Shown here in pieces: positions 43,319-52,270 of a stretch of DNA of 64,000 bases; the stretch's first letter is position 1, and each line of letters opens with the position of its first letter. The notes under the pieces were generated by a model. That model had not been told where the DNA came from, ran no database searches, and worked only from the letters and a program-made list of their open reading frames with translations. The translations under genes and the position numbers were made by a program. Source of the DNA: Pseudomonadota bacterium (lineage in GTDB: Bacteria; Pseudomonadota; Gammaproteobacteria; Steroidobacterales; Steroidobacteraceae); NCBI GenBank assembly GCA_023433705.1, contig JAEYUC010000053.1, forward strand, positions 1-64,000, read 5' to 3'.

Positions 43319-44257
43319 GTGAATCAGAGCGTGCCGAAACCTTCCGAATCCGTCAGCGGACCGCGGCCCGTAAACTCCGATGCGGCTCCGGCCCCGAAGT
43401 CCAGTTTTTGGCTCCGCGCGGCTTCCCGCATCCCACTCTTCGTCTGGTATCCCATCGCGCGTTTCCTGGCGTATTGCGCCTGGAAAGTGATTCCGTATCG
43501 CCGCCACGTGGTGGTCGCCAACCTCACGAAGGCGTTTCCCGAATGGGACGAGGCCAGCCGCGAACGCGTGATTCGCGATTACTACCGCGGCTTCGCCGAC
43601 ATGCTGGTCGAAATCATTCACTCCCCGCGGCTCACGACGGCGGAGCTCGAGCGCCGCGTCCGGTTGCTCAATCCGGAGCTAGTGCGCGACGTGGTCGCGA
43701 AGGGCAAACCCGTATTGCTGTGCGCGGGGCATCAGTGCAACTGGGAATGGCTGCTGCTCGGCCTGTCGACGCAGCTCGGAATGCCGGTCGACGCCGCGTA
43801 CAAGCCGCTGGTCGACAGCTGGGCCGAACGCGAGATGCGCGCGCTGCGCAGCCGGTTCGGAGCGCGCATGATCCCGGCGCCGGAGTTGTTAGGCGACATC
43901 ATCAAGAAGCGCGGCGAGCCGCGCGCGATCGCGATGCTGGCGGACCAGGAGCCGGTCACGAGCGAGCGCAAGCAGTGGCTCCGGTTCCTCAACCGCGACA
44001 CGGCGTTTTTCCTCGGCCCCGAGGAAATCGCGCGCACCGCGCGGTACCCGGCGCTGTTCGTGAAGCTGCGGCGCGTCGCGCGCGGGCACTACGAGGTCGA
44101 GTTCGAGCCGCTCGCCGCCACCGGCGAGCAACTTCCCGCGGGTGAATTCACGGCCCGTTACGCGCGCATGGTCGAAGAGCAGATCCGCGCGGCGCCCGCC
44201 GACTGGCCCTGGTCGCACAAGCGCTGGAAGCTCAAGAAACCTCTGTACTCGGCTTAG
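43319..44257 (+). CDS. LpxL/HtrB-family lysophospholipid or lipid A acyltransferase
   Basis: 312 aa. Transfers an acyl chain to lipid A or a related lipid at the inner membrane. The catalytic motif is GHQCNWEW near residue 139 (His followed by x4 Glu), with MLADQEPV and the typical N-terminal helix FVWYPIARFLAYCAWKV; RRHVVVANLTKAFPEW is the usual start of the domain. A hydrophilic N-terminal extension of about 30 aa precedes the helix. Start GTG at 43319. Its 3' end overlaps the convergent acyltransferase gene by 26 nt. Confidence 0.9.
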   Translation: MNQSVPKPSESVSGPRPVNSDAAPAPKSSFWLRAASRIPLFVWYPIARFLAYCAWKVIPYRRHVVVANLTKAFPEWDEASRERVIRDYYRGFADMLVEIIHSPRLTTAELERRVRLLNPELVRDVVAKGKPVLLCAGHQCNWEWLLLGLSTQLGMPVDAAYKPLVDSWAEREMRALRSRFGARMIPAPELLGDIIKKRGEPRAIAMLADQEPVTSERKQWLRFLNRDTAFFLGPEEIARTARYPALFVKLRRVARGHYEVEFEPLAATGEQLPAGEFTARYARMVEEQIRAAPADWPWSHKRWKLKKPLYSA

Positions 44258-45398
44258 CGGAGGAATCGAGCACCCGCGGCTGCGAGGCGTCGCGCGCCGG
44301 CTTCATGCCGAACAGGAAGCGCAGCGGCGCGAAGCGGCGGATCACCTCGTACATCGCGACACACGCGAGCAGCGTGGTCACCAGCACCAGCCAGTACTTC
44401 GCCCCGGGGCTCCAGGTCCACTGGATCACGAAGTACGCGATCGCGATGATCACCGTCTGGTGAAGGATGTACACCGGGTAGCTCGCATCGCGCGCCCAGC
44501 GCAGCAGGGGATTGCTGTAGCTCAGGTGCTTTCGCCCGTAACCGAGGAAGGCCATGAGGCAGGCCCAGGTGAAGACATTCGCCAGCACATGATCCGTGAC
44601 GGTGTCGTGGTCGACGACTCCGGTCGCGAACATCGTGAGCAGCGCCGTCAGCACGCCGACCCCGATGCCCAGCGCCCAGTGCCGCTTCGCCGCGAGCCAG
44701 TCCCACACCCCCGGCATGCTGGCCAGCACGAACCCGTACGCCGTGAGCAGTAGATAGTGGACGAAGATGTACCAGTCGCTCGTGAGATTGTGGGTTTCCG
44801 GGAAGTACGGCTTGAGCAGCGCCTCGTTGATGCCCAGCGGCAGTCCGAGCGCGAACAGCCACGCGGCGGGTCGGATCACGGGACGTGCGCGCCGCCACCA
44901 GGCCATGAGAGGCAGCAACAGCAGCACGTAGACGAACAGATAGACGATGAACCACAGGTGGTGCCAGCTGAAGTTGCCGGCGGGATAGGGCTCGAACTGG
45001 AGCACGCGCTCCGTCATGAACTGCAGGTAGCCGCCATTCCATTCGCCGTGCGCGATGCGTTCCACGAAGATCTGCGGCGGCACGATCAGGAACATTCCGG
45101 CGATCACGGGAACGAGCAGGCGCAGCGTGCGTTCGCGGGTGAAGGCGCCGATGCTGCGACGCTGCAGCGCGTACCACATGCCCGCGCCCGCGATCACGAA
45201 CAGCAGGGGCATGCGCAGCCGGTGCGCGATGTCCATGGGCCACACGAGGGCCGGGATGGTCTCGGCATTGGTGATGTGCCAGCCCCAGCCCACGAACAAC
45301 ATGCCGGTGTGGAAGAACAGCAGCAGGAAAATGGCGAGGACGCGCAGCCAGTCGAGGAAGTCGTAGCGGTTCGCCGATGCGATCGTGTCGGGTTTCAT
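44232..45398 (-). CDS. Acyltransferase-3 (OafA/NolL-like) membrane protein
   Basis: 388 aa with about ten helices. RYDFLDWLRVLAIFLLLFFHTGMLF opens the family domain and includes its conserved Arg and His. RMPLLFVIAGAGMWYAL follows, and YPVYILHQTVIIAIAYF stands near the end. Members O-acylate surface sugars or membrane glycans, for example periplasmic glucans (OpgC group); with a cyclic glucan synthase in the same window, glucan modification is possible but unproven. GGGAGAG precedes the ATG at 45398. Its 3' end overlaps the lpxL-like gene in antisense. Confidence 0.9.
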   Translation of the reverse strand: MKPDTIASANRYDFLDWLRVLAIFLLLFFHTGMLFVGWGWHITNAETIPALVWPMDIAHRLRMPLLFVIAGAGMWYALQRRSIGAFTRERTLRLLVPVIAGMFLIVPPQIFVERIAHGEWNGGYLQFMTERVLQFEPYPAGNFSWHHLWFIVYLFVYVLLLLPLMAWWRRARPVIRPAAWLFALGLPLGINEALLKPYFPETHNLTSDWYIFVHYLLLTAYGFVLASMPGVWDWLAAKRHWALGIGVGVLTALLTMFATGVVDHDTVTDHVLANVFTWACLMAFLGYGRKHLSYSNPLLRWARDASYPVYILHQTVIIAIAYFVIQWTWSPGAKYWLVLVTTLLACVAMYEVIRRFAPLRFLFGMKPARDASQPRVLDSSAKPSTEVS

Positions 45399-45495
45399 GG
45401 ACGCTCTCCCGTGGTTCGCGGGAGAGCGTGGCGGGATGTCGGGAAACCCGCGACGACTATGTGGCAAGCGGGACCGGGCTGGGGCGCGTGGGGGG

Positions 45496-46245
45496 TCAGC
45501 GGGGCAGGCGGGCGAAGAAATCGTCCTTGAAGCGGCGGCTGAGCCTCAAGACCGTGCCGTCGCGCAGCCGCACTTCGTGGTCGCCCTTGAACAGGGGTAC
45601 GAGCCGGTCGATCTGCGCCAGGTTGACCGCCGCGGACCTGTGGATGCGCGCGAAGCGATGCACGCCGAGCTGCGCGAGCAGGTCGCCGAGCGTGCGACGG
45701 AGCATGTAATGCGCCTTCGGGGTGTGCACGTGTACGTAGTTGTCGTCGGCTTCGAGCCAGTGGATGTCCGCGGCGTCGATGAGCTGCAGCGATTCTCCGT
45801 CCGGGACCAGCAGGCGGTCGCTGGTCCCCGTGCGTTCGCGGGCGGCGCGCACCGCGGCGCCGGCGACTTCGTCCGGACGCGGCGCCGCGCGCCGGCCGCG
45901 CAGGCGCTCCAGCGTCCTGAGCAGGCGATCCTTGTCGTAGGGCTTCAGTAGATAGTCGACCGCGTTGAGCTCGAACGCCTTGATCGCGTGTTCGTCGTAT
46001 GCGGTAACGAAGACCAGCAGGGGCGCGGTCGCGGGCTCGAGCTGGGCGGCCACTTCGAGCCCGTTCAGGCCGGGCATCTGGACGTCGAGGAAAGCCACGT
46101 CGGGCGAATGCAGGGCGATGGCCTGAGCCGCCGCCAGGCCGTCACCCGCCTCCGCGGCGATCTCGAAGTCCGGTTGCGCGGCGATCCAGCGGTGCAGCTT
46201 GTCGCGCGCCGGCGCTTCGTCATCCGCGATGAGTACCCGCATCAT
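45496..46245 (-). CDS. LytTR-family response regulator
   Basis: 249 aa. Receiver domain 1-120 with VLIADDEAPARDKL, phosphoacceptor Asp in VAFLDVQMPGLNG and conserved Lys in YLLKPYDKDRL. LytTR DNA-binding domain about 150-248 with IHWLEADDNYVHVHT and HRFARIHRSAAVNLAQI. It is translated after the kinase through an ATGA overlap. AlgR- and LytR-like regulators often act on exopolysaccharide, pili or autolysis, which suits this neighbourhood. Confidence 0.95.
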   Translation of the reverse strand: MMRVLIADDEAPARDKLHRWIAAQPDFEIAAEAGDGLAAAQAIALHSPDVAFLDVQMPGLNGLEVAAQLEPATAPLLVFVTAYDEHAIKAFELNAVDYLLKPYDKDRLLRTLERLRGRRAAPRPDEVAGAAVRAARERTGTSDRLLVPDGESLQLIDAADIHWLEADDNYVHVHTPKAHYMLRRTLGDLLAQLGVHRFARIHRSAAVNLAQIDRLVPLFKGDHEVRLRDGTVLRLSRRFKDDFFARLPR

Positions 46246-47333
46246 TTCGTGTGACGCTGCCATGGCAGCATGAGCCGCGCCACCACCATGCCCGGCTCCT
46301 CGGTCAGAGTGAGGCTCGCCTCGGGGCCGTGCAGCAATGCGAGCCGTTCACGGCTGTTCCGCAGGCCGATGCCGCCGCCTCGCTCGCGACCGCTACTGCT
46401 GCCGAGCGCGCCGCTGTTGCGCACCGCGATCTCGAGGCTTCCGCCGTCGCGGCGCGCGGAGACGCTCAGGTGCGCGGGGTCGGTGCTGCGCTCGACGCCG
46501 TGTTTGAAGGCATTTTCCAGCAGCGGCTGCAGTATCAGCGCAGGCACCCGTGCGTCGAGTGTTTCGTCGGCGACCTGCCAGTCCAGCGTGACGCGGCCCG
46601 CGAATCGTTCCTCCATGATGCGCGCGTAGAGTTTCAGCACTTCGAGTTCCTCGCGCAGCGACGTGGTGTCGCGTTCGCCGGCCTGCAGCGTCGCGCGCAG
46701 CAGGTCGGCGAGTTGCGTGAGCAGGCGGTCCGCGCGTTCCACGTCCACCTGCATCAACGAGGAGATCGTGTTGAGCGCGTTGAACAGGAAGTGCGGCTGC
46801 AATTGCGCCTTGAGCTGCGCGAGCTGCGACTCGGCCAGGTGCTTTTGCAGCGACAGCAGACGCTCGCGTTCGTCGCGCCAGGACGCGAAGCTCTCGAGGC
46901 CGAAGATGATCCCGAGCCAGAGACTCGCGAACAGCAGCAGCTTGATGCTCTCGTAGAAGAGCAGGTAGGCCCAGCCGGCGTGCTCGTAGGTTTCCGTGGT
47001 GAGCGCATAGATGCCGTGCCGCATCGCGTAGATCGAGACGACGAAGGTCAATGCCACCAGCGGCAGCCACACCGCCTGTCGCGCGAACCAGCGCCAGGGC
47101 TGCGAGATCGGCACATTCCAGCCGGAAGTGATCCGCCGCTGAAAAACGAGCCAGAAGGTCGCGACCAGGGCGGAACTGCCTTCCCAGACGTACGGTTCCC
47201 ACCACCGCACACCACCGTCGTCGCGATGATCCTCGACCGCGACGAGGGTCATCAGCAGCCAGAACAGGGACCACAGGGCGAACAGCGCGCGGTTGACATC
47301 GCGACGGGTGAAAGCGGGCGCAGAAGGGGACAT
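46242..47333 (-). CDS. LytS/AlgZ-type sensor histidine kinase
   Basis: 363 aa. Four membrane helices within 1-150, then the His_kinase domain with the phosphoacceptor His in LKAQLQPHFLFNALNTISSL near residue 181 and an HATPase with LILQPLLENAFKHGVE and GGGIGLRNSRERL. No separate sensor domain, so sensing is probably within the membrane. Partner of the LytTR regulator directly downstream. Confidence 0.95.
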   Translation of the reverse strand: MSPSAPAFTRRDVNRALFALWSLFWLLMTLVAVEDHRDDGGVRWWEPYVWEGSSALVATFWLVFQRRITSGWNVPISQPWRWFARQAVWLPLVALTFVVSIYAMRHGIYALTTETYEHAGWAYLLFYESIKLLLFASLWLGIIFGLESFASWRDERERLLSLQKHLAESQLAQLKAQLQPHFLFNALNTISSLMQVDVERADRLLTQLADLLRATLQAGERDTTSLREELEVLKLYARIMEERFAGRVTLDWQVADETLDARVPALILQPLLENAFKHGVERSTDPAHLSVSARRDGGSLEIAVRNSGALGSSSGRERGGGIGLRNSRERLALLHGPEASLTLTEEPGMVVARLMLPWQRHTK

Positions 47334-47490
47334 GGCCCGATTCTAGGGGTCGGGAATGAGCCCGCCATGCAATATGTGGTGAGCGGGATTTGACCTAACA
47401 CCCCAGAGGCCGGCACACGTCTCCCGAACCCAACGTCGCCGCGCGGCGACGACGGTCTGTCCGGCCGGCCCACCTATCCTCGTGCCACGT

Positions 47491-48837
47491 ATGACACACA
47501 CGACGACCCATGAAACAGCTCCTTTGCTCGCGCCGCTGGCGCGCGGCCTCATGCGCCGCAACCCCGCCATTCTTTCCCTGTCGATCCACGACGCGCGCGG
47601 GCATGCGCTCTGGTCGAGCGGTGACTTCCTGCTTGCGGAGGACCACGCGCTGATCGCCGAGGTCGTCGAAGATCCGCATGACGTGCGCGGGCTTACCTGC
47701 GGCCTGTGGTGGGAGAGCGCGGATACGGCCCGCGCACGTTGTGCCCTTGCCGTCCATGAAGGGTCCGTGTTCCGCGGCGTCGCGCTCGTCGTGTTCTCCG
47801 GACTGACTACCGGCGAGAACGAACGCGGCGAACGCTTCACCGAGCTCGCGCCCGTGTTGCCCGTGCTCGCCAAGGCGATCAGCCAGACGTCGCCGGAGAT
47901 CTCCGATCCGTCGGCGCCGGTCGAAGTGGAGCGGGACACTTCGGATACGACCATCGTCGCCGCGCTGCGCTTCGAGAACTACGACGCGGAGGGCGACTTC
48001 GAGGCCGACCTCGCGGCGCTCGAACGAGAGGAGCTGATCGTCGAGCTCATCGACGCCGCACTGCGCGAGGACGAATTCGCGCTGCATCTGCAGCCCATCG
48101 TGAGCCTGCGCGAGGAGGCGGAGGCCAGTCCGCAGCCGCTCATCGTCGAAGTACTGATCCGCATGCCGACGCCCGACGGCCTGCTGACGACGCAGGAATT
48201 CCTCGACGTCGCCGAGCGCAACGGCCGCATGCCGGCCATCGACCGCTGGGTGATCCGCGCGCTGCTCGTGTGGATGCAGCGCAATCGCGAGCGCTGGGAG
48301 GATTCGCGCGCGGTGTTCTCGGTGAACCTCTCGGGCAAGTCGGTCATCCGGCCCGACTTCCGCAACTATCTCGAGAGCTGCCTGGACAAGTCGGGCCTGC
48401 CGCTCAGCGCGTTGCGCTTCGAGGTTTCCGAGCTGGACATGGGGCTCGCGCCGCAGGAGTTCGCGGAGCTCGCCAGGTCGCTCGCCGCGCGCGGCTGCGA
48501 GGTGTCGGTCGACAACGCCGGCACGGGCACGGGGCGCTTCGACTTCCTGCGTGAGGTCAATGCCGACATCCTCAAGATCGACGGGACGCTGATCGAAGGC
48601 GCGACCGACGACATCGTCTCGCGTGCGCTCATCAACGGGATGGTGCACATGGCCGACACGCTCGGAATGCAGACGGTCGCGAGCCAGGTGGATACCACCG
48701 GCAAGTTGCGCGCGGTCATGCAGTTGGGCGTTGATTACGCGCAGGGTTATCGCCTGCATCATCCGGAGCCGATAGAGGATTTCAGTTTCATCGATTGCGG
48801 CGTGCAGCGCCCGGTCGTCGCGACCGTCGGTGCCTGA
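47491..48837 (+). CDS. Degenerate EAL-domain protein, probably not a phosphodiesterase
   Basis: 448 aa, no membrane helix. The N-terminal 170 aa are GAF-like (LSIHDARGHALWSSGDFLLAEDH). The EAL domain spans about 190-440, but key sites are changed: EVL for EAL, EVSELD for E-[IL]-T-E, VDNAGTGTG where DDFGTG carries two metal-binding Asp, and ASQVD where AEGVE is usual. NLSGKSV, KIDGTLI and DYAQGYRL are kept. Loss of the Asp pair and of the AEG(V)E Glu should abolish c-di-GMP hydrolysis, so it more likely binds a ligand or partner. ATG at 47491 preferred to GTG at 47482. Confidence 0.9.
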   Translation: MTHTTTHETAPLLAPLARGLMRRNPAILSLSIHDARGHALWSSGDFLLAEDHALIAEVVEDPHDVRGLTCGLWWESADTARARCALAVHEGSVFRGVALVVFSGLTTGENERGERFTELAPVLPVLAKAISQTSPEISDPSAPVEVERDTSDTTIVAALRFENYDAEGDFEADLAALEREELIVELIDAALREDEFALHLQPIVSLREEAEASPQPLIVEVLIRMPTPDGLLTTQEFLDVAERNGRMPAIDRWVIRALLVWMQRNRERWEDSRAVFSVNLSGKSVIRPDFRNYLESCLDKSGLPLSALRFEVSELDMGLAPQEFAELARSLAARGCEVSVDNAGTGTGRFDFLREVNADILKIDGTLIEGATDDIVSRALINGMVHMADTLGMQTVASQVDTTGKLRAVMQLGVDYAQGYRLHHPEPIEDFSFIDCGVQRPVVATVGA

Positions 48838-48842
48838 CCATG

Positions 48843-48928
48843 GGTGCCGGGTGAGAAAACACGGAGTTGGCGAGACCGACGTCACGAGTCTCAGTCGTCG
48901 CTAACTCCGTGTTTTCTCACCCGGCACC
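48843..48928. repeat. 26-bp perfect inverted repeat overlapping the lysR 3' end
   Basis: Arms 48843-48868 and 48903-48928 (GGTGCCGGGTGAGAAAACAC...) are exact complements. Pairing extends another 5 bp inward with one G-T wobble; the spacer is 34 nt. The right arm holds the last codons and TGA stop of the LysR gene; the left arm starts 5 nt after the stop of the EAL gene. The outer sequence is similar to that of 28263-28367 (GGTGCC, then AAAAC and CGG at like distances). Confidence 0.82.
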
Positions 48929-49843
48929 AACCGGGCGTGCGATGCTGGCCTGGTACTTGCGCATGAGGTCGGCCGCGAACTCGGCGAACACGCGCACCTT
49001 CGCGAGGTGCTGCGTCGCGCGCGGATACACCACCGACATGGGCGGACCCTCGCACGAGTAATCGTGCAGGACCTCGACGAGGCGGCCTTCGGCTAGATAG
49101 CCGCCCACCAGGATGTCGAGCTGCTGCACGATTCCCTGGCCTTCGAGCGCCGACATCAACAGCGCCTCCGCGGTGTTGAACGAGAGCGCCATCGGCAGCC
49201 GCATCGCGCGCGTCCCCGAGCCATGACGAAACTGCCAGTCGCTGGGCCGCGAGGCATCGCGCCGCAGGTGGCCGATCAGCCGGTGCTTGCGCAGATCTTC
49301 GGGCGTGCGCGGCACGCCGGCGCGCGCCAGGTACTTCGGCGACGCGCAGGTCAACGCGCGCGAGGCGGTCACCTTGCGGGCGATGAGGTCGGGGGATCGG
49401 ATCTTCCCGACACGCACCGCGACGTCGACGCCTTCCGCGAGGATGTCGACGAAGTGGTCGTTGAAGCGCACCTCGAGCGATATTTCCGGGTAGCGCTGCG
49501 CGAACTGCGGGAGGGCCGGCATCAGCAGGTAGCGGCCGAAGGGGACGGGCACGTCGACGCGCAGTCGCCCCTGGGGCCGGTCGCGGGCCAGCCGCAGTTC
49601 GTCGTCCGCGGCCTCGATTTCGGCCAGTATCCGCTTGCAGTGGTCTAGATAGACGGCGCCCTGCGGCGACACCGACACCTTACGGGTGGTGCGATGGAGC
49701 AGGCGGGTGCCGAGGTGCGCCTCGAGCTGGGCCACGTAGCTGGACGCCATCGCCCGGGACATGTCCAGCGTCTGGGCCGCGCGCGCGAACGAGCCGAGTT
49801 CCGCGACCCTCGCGAATACACGCATTCCCTGTAGCTGGTCCAT
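48917..49843 (-). CDS. LysR-family transcriptional regulator
   Basis: 308 aa. N-terminal winged HTH (MRVFARVAELGSFARAAQTLDMSRAMASSYVAQLEAHLG), then the substrate-binding fold with GRLRVDVPVPFGRYLLMPALPQFAQRYP and DVAVRVGKI, the layout of the CrgA/DmlR-like subgroup. The ATG at 49843 (MDQLQGMRVF) is preferred to upstream in-frame starts. No divergent target gene is directly adjacent. Its C-terminal codons and stop lie inside a long palindrome. Confidence 0.94.
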   Translation of the reverse strand: MDQLQGMRVFARVAELGSFARAAQTLDMSRAMASSYVAQLEAHLGTRLLHRTTRKVSVSPQGAVYLDHCKRILAEIEAADDELRLARDRPQGRLRVDVPVPFGRYLLMPALPQFAQRYPEISLEVRFNDHFVDILAEGVDVAVRVGKIRSPDLIARKVTASRALTCASPKYLARAGVPRTPEDLRKHRLIGHLRRDASRPSDWQFRHGSGTRAMRLPMALSFNTAEALLMSALEGQGIVQQLDILVGGYLAEGRLVEVLHDYSCEGPPMSVVYPRATQHLAKVRVFAEFAADLMRKYQASIARPVGAG

Positions 49844-50048
49844 GGGCGGCGATTGTACGGCAATGCCAGACAATGAATTCGTATTTGTGTGGTTTTTCCG
49901 GGCTAATCGGGAGAGTAGGGTTCACCCTGGATGCCCTGCCTTCGATCCCCCGCGCCGGAAGTTAGGAAAACTGAAGCGCGGGTCAGAAGTTCGTAACCGG
50001 GCGCAGCCCCCGCCGAGGCAGGATGCGCCCCCAGACACGAGGTTCGTC

Positions 50049-50255
50049 ATGTTCGCATTCGACAGGTCCGCCATCGCAGTACTCGCGCCGCTCGCGCTGC
50101 TCGCGATCGTCGTGGCCGCTTCGAACATGTCCGACGATCCCGCGCCGCAGCAGGCGCAGGCGGTCGAACAGCCGGAGCGGCTCGACGATTCGGAGCGATT
50201 CAGATCGGAACGGAAGACCATCGTGGCGCGCAGCGGCGCCGCGACCCGTCACTGA
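50049..50255 (+). CDS. Small single-helix membrane protein
   Basis: 68 aa. One hydrophobic segment near residues 8-24 (AIAVLAPLALLAIVVAAS) followed by an acidic then basic hydrophilic tail (QPERLDDSERFRSERK). GAGG lies 9 nt before the ATG. Not recognised; composition and ribosome site support a real gene, but nothing else does. Confidence 0.5.
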   Translation: MFAFDRSAIAVLAPLALLAIVVAASNMSDDPAPQQAQAVEQPERLDDSERFRSERKTIVARSGAATRH

Positions 50256-50281
50256 GCGCAGTCGGGATTTCCTGCGCCTGA

Positions 50282-52270
50282 CTATGCCGTCGCGGCGAGT
50301 TTGCCTTCGAGGTGGCGGGACAGCTCGGAGATCGTCGGGAAATCGAACAGCTCCGTGAGGTCGACGAGTCCGGGATAGATCTGGTCTATCTTCTCGTGGA
50401 TCTCGATGAGCTTGAGCGAGCTCGCGCCGATCTCGAACAGGTTGTCGTTCACGTCGATGTTGCGTTCGAGCGCGCCGTCGCAGATGTCCTTGAGCTTGCG
50501 CTCGATCTCGGTGCTGGTCGCTTGCGCGCCGCCCGCCGCCGCGAGTTGCGCGCGCAGTTCGGCCAGCTCCTTGAGCTCGGCGTCGTACACGCCGTTGACG
50601 TAGTCCTCTTCGAGCAGGTGGCGCTGGATCTTGCCGCTGGTGGTCTTCGGAATGCGCTTCACTGGCACGACGTGCGCCACTTCGAGCCCTGTGTGTTCGT
50701 TGACCAGGCGCGTCACCTGCGAGGCGATGGACAGGAATTCCTTCATGTCCATGCGATGCAGCACGAAGATGATCAGGTCGTCGGTGCTGCCATGCCTGGC
50801 GCGTACGCCCGCGGCGACCACCTTGCCGAGCTCGAGGCCTTCGGCGCGGATCGCGATGCTCTCGATGTCGTGCGGGTAGTAGTTCTGCCCGTTGACGAAG
50901 ATGATCTCCTTCGCGCGGCCGGTGATGTAGAGCTTGCCGCCCTTCATCATTCCGAGATCGCCGGTGCGCAGCCAGGCGTCGCCGTTCGCATCGCGCACGA
51001 AGCCCGCCGCGTTCGCGGCCGGGTTTTCGTAGTAACCCTTCGTGACGTTGTCGCCGCCGATCAGGATGTGGCCGATGTGGTTCTCCGGCAGTTCCTTTTC
51101 CGCCTCGTCGGCGATGCGCACCTTGCTGTACGGAATCGGTTGCCCGCAGGCCATGAGCAGCAGCGCGTCCGGATGTTCATCCGGCAGCGGCTTCGGCTGG
51201 ACGCCGACGTTGAGCTCGTGGCGGTCGACCGAAACGTATTCGTACATCTCCCCCGGCGGCTGCGGAAAGCTGACCACCAGCGTCGCCTCGGCGAGGCCGT
51301 ACACCGGGTACATCGCGGTGCGGCGCAATTTCGCGGGCTCGAGCCGCGTCATGAATTCGTCCGCCAGTTCCACCGAGATCGGTTCGGCGCCGTTGTAGAC
51401 CAGGCGCAGGCGAGAGAGGTCGAGATCGCCGAGATCGCGCTCCCCGAGCACCTTGAGGTAGTGCCGGTACCCGAAGTTGGGCGAGCTGGTGACCGTCACG
51501 CCCTTGCGCGAGGCGAACGTCATCCACAGCAGCGGCCGGCGAATGAACAACTCGGTCGGCATGACGTTGAGCTGCATGCGATGCGCGAACATCATGATGT
51601 GCATGCCGATGAGGCCCATGTCGTGGGTCAGCGGCATCCACGTGAGATTGATGTCGTCTTCGTTCCACAACGATGCCTCGCCCGCGCCGCGCGCGTTCGT
51701 GAGGATGTTGTGGTGCGTGAGCACGATGCCCTTCGGTTCACTCGTGGAACCGGAGGAGAACTGGATGAATGCCGTGTCGCTCGCCTTCACATCGTGGACC
51801 TGGCCGGCCCGCGAGATGTCGTCCACCTGCTCGGCGAAAAACGCGCGCGACCTGAGATTGTCGAACGTGGCCTGTTCGCCGGCCGGCCCCGCGAACGAGC
51901 CGATGCGGTCCAGCGTTTTCCGATCCGTGTAGATGAACGGCGTGCCGAGCTTCTTCGCGATGCGCAGCAGCTTGTGTTTGTGCTCGTCGCTGATGCCGAG
52001 CGCCACCGGGACCGGAACTATGCCGCCCAGCATGCCCGCCCAGAACGCGTCGAGGAACTGCTCGTTGTTGGATAGATAGATGATGAGTTTGTCGCCGGGT
52101 TTCGCGCCCAGCTTCTGCAGGTGGAACAGGATGCCGAGCGCGCGCTCGTAGAGCTCCGCGTAGCTGACGACTCTCTCGCTGTTCTCCGCCTCGAGGTACG
52201 AGATGGTGCGCTTCACGGCGCGGTTCATCGTGATCAGCTCGGCGAGCGTCTGGGCATTGGACATCGTCAT
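50282..52270 (-). CDS. Fatty acyl-AMP ligase fused to an acyl carrier protein domain
   Basis: 662 aa. An adenylation domain of the FAAL group (about 1-575) with FIQFSSGSTSEPKG near residue 170, WMPLTHDMGLIG, YGLAEATLVVSFP and GRAKEIIFVNGQNYYPHDIE, then a carrier domain of about 75 aa with the phosphopantetheine Ser in NLFEIGASSLKLIEIHEKI. FAALs activate a fatty acid as acyl-AMP and load it onto a carrier protein instead of CoA, so this protein should load its own ACP. The start (ATG 52270) overlaps the stop of the P450 gene by 4 nt. No PKS or NRPS gene is adjacent. Confidence 0.9.
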   Translation of the reverse strand: MTMSNAQTLAELITMNRAVKRTISYLEAENSERVVSYAELYERALGILFHLQKLGAKPGDKLIIYLSNNEQFLDAFWAGMLGGIVPVPVALGISDEHKHKLLRIAKKLGTPFIYTDRKTLDRIGSFAGPAGEQATFDNLRSRAFFAEQVDDISRAGQVHDVKASDTAFIQFSSGSTSEPKGIVLTHHNILTNARGAGEASLWNEDDINLTWMPLTHDMGLIGMHIMMFAHRMQLNVMPTELFIRRPLLWMTFASRKGVTVTSSPNFGYRHYLKVLGERDLGDLDLSRLRLVYNGAEPISVELADEFMTRLEPAKLRRTAMYPVYGLAEATLVVSFPQPPGEMYEYVSVDRHELNVGVQPKPLPDEHPDALLLMACGQPIPYSKVRIADEAEKELPENHIGHILIGGDNVTKGYYENPAANAAGFVRDANGDAWLRTGDLGMMKGGKLYITGRAKEIIFVNGQNYYPHDIESIAIRAEGLELGKVVAAGVRARHGSTDDLIIFVLHRMDMKEFLSIASQVTRLVNEHTGLEVAHVVPVKRIPKTTSGKIQRHLLEEDYVNGVYDAELKELAELRAQLAAAGGAQATSTEIERKLKDICDGALERNIDVNDNLFEIGASSLKLIEIHEKIDQIYPGLVDLTELFDFPTISELSRHLEGKLAATA

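Noticed and set aside
50312..52075. A 587-codon frame antisense to the FAAL-ACP gene
   Set aside because: Same antisense signature; the other strand encodes an intact multi-motif enzyme.
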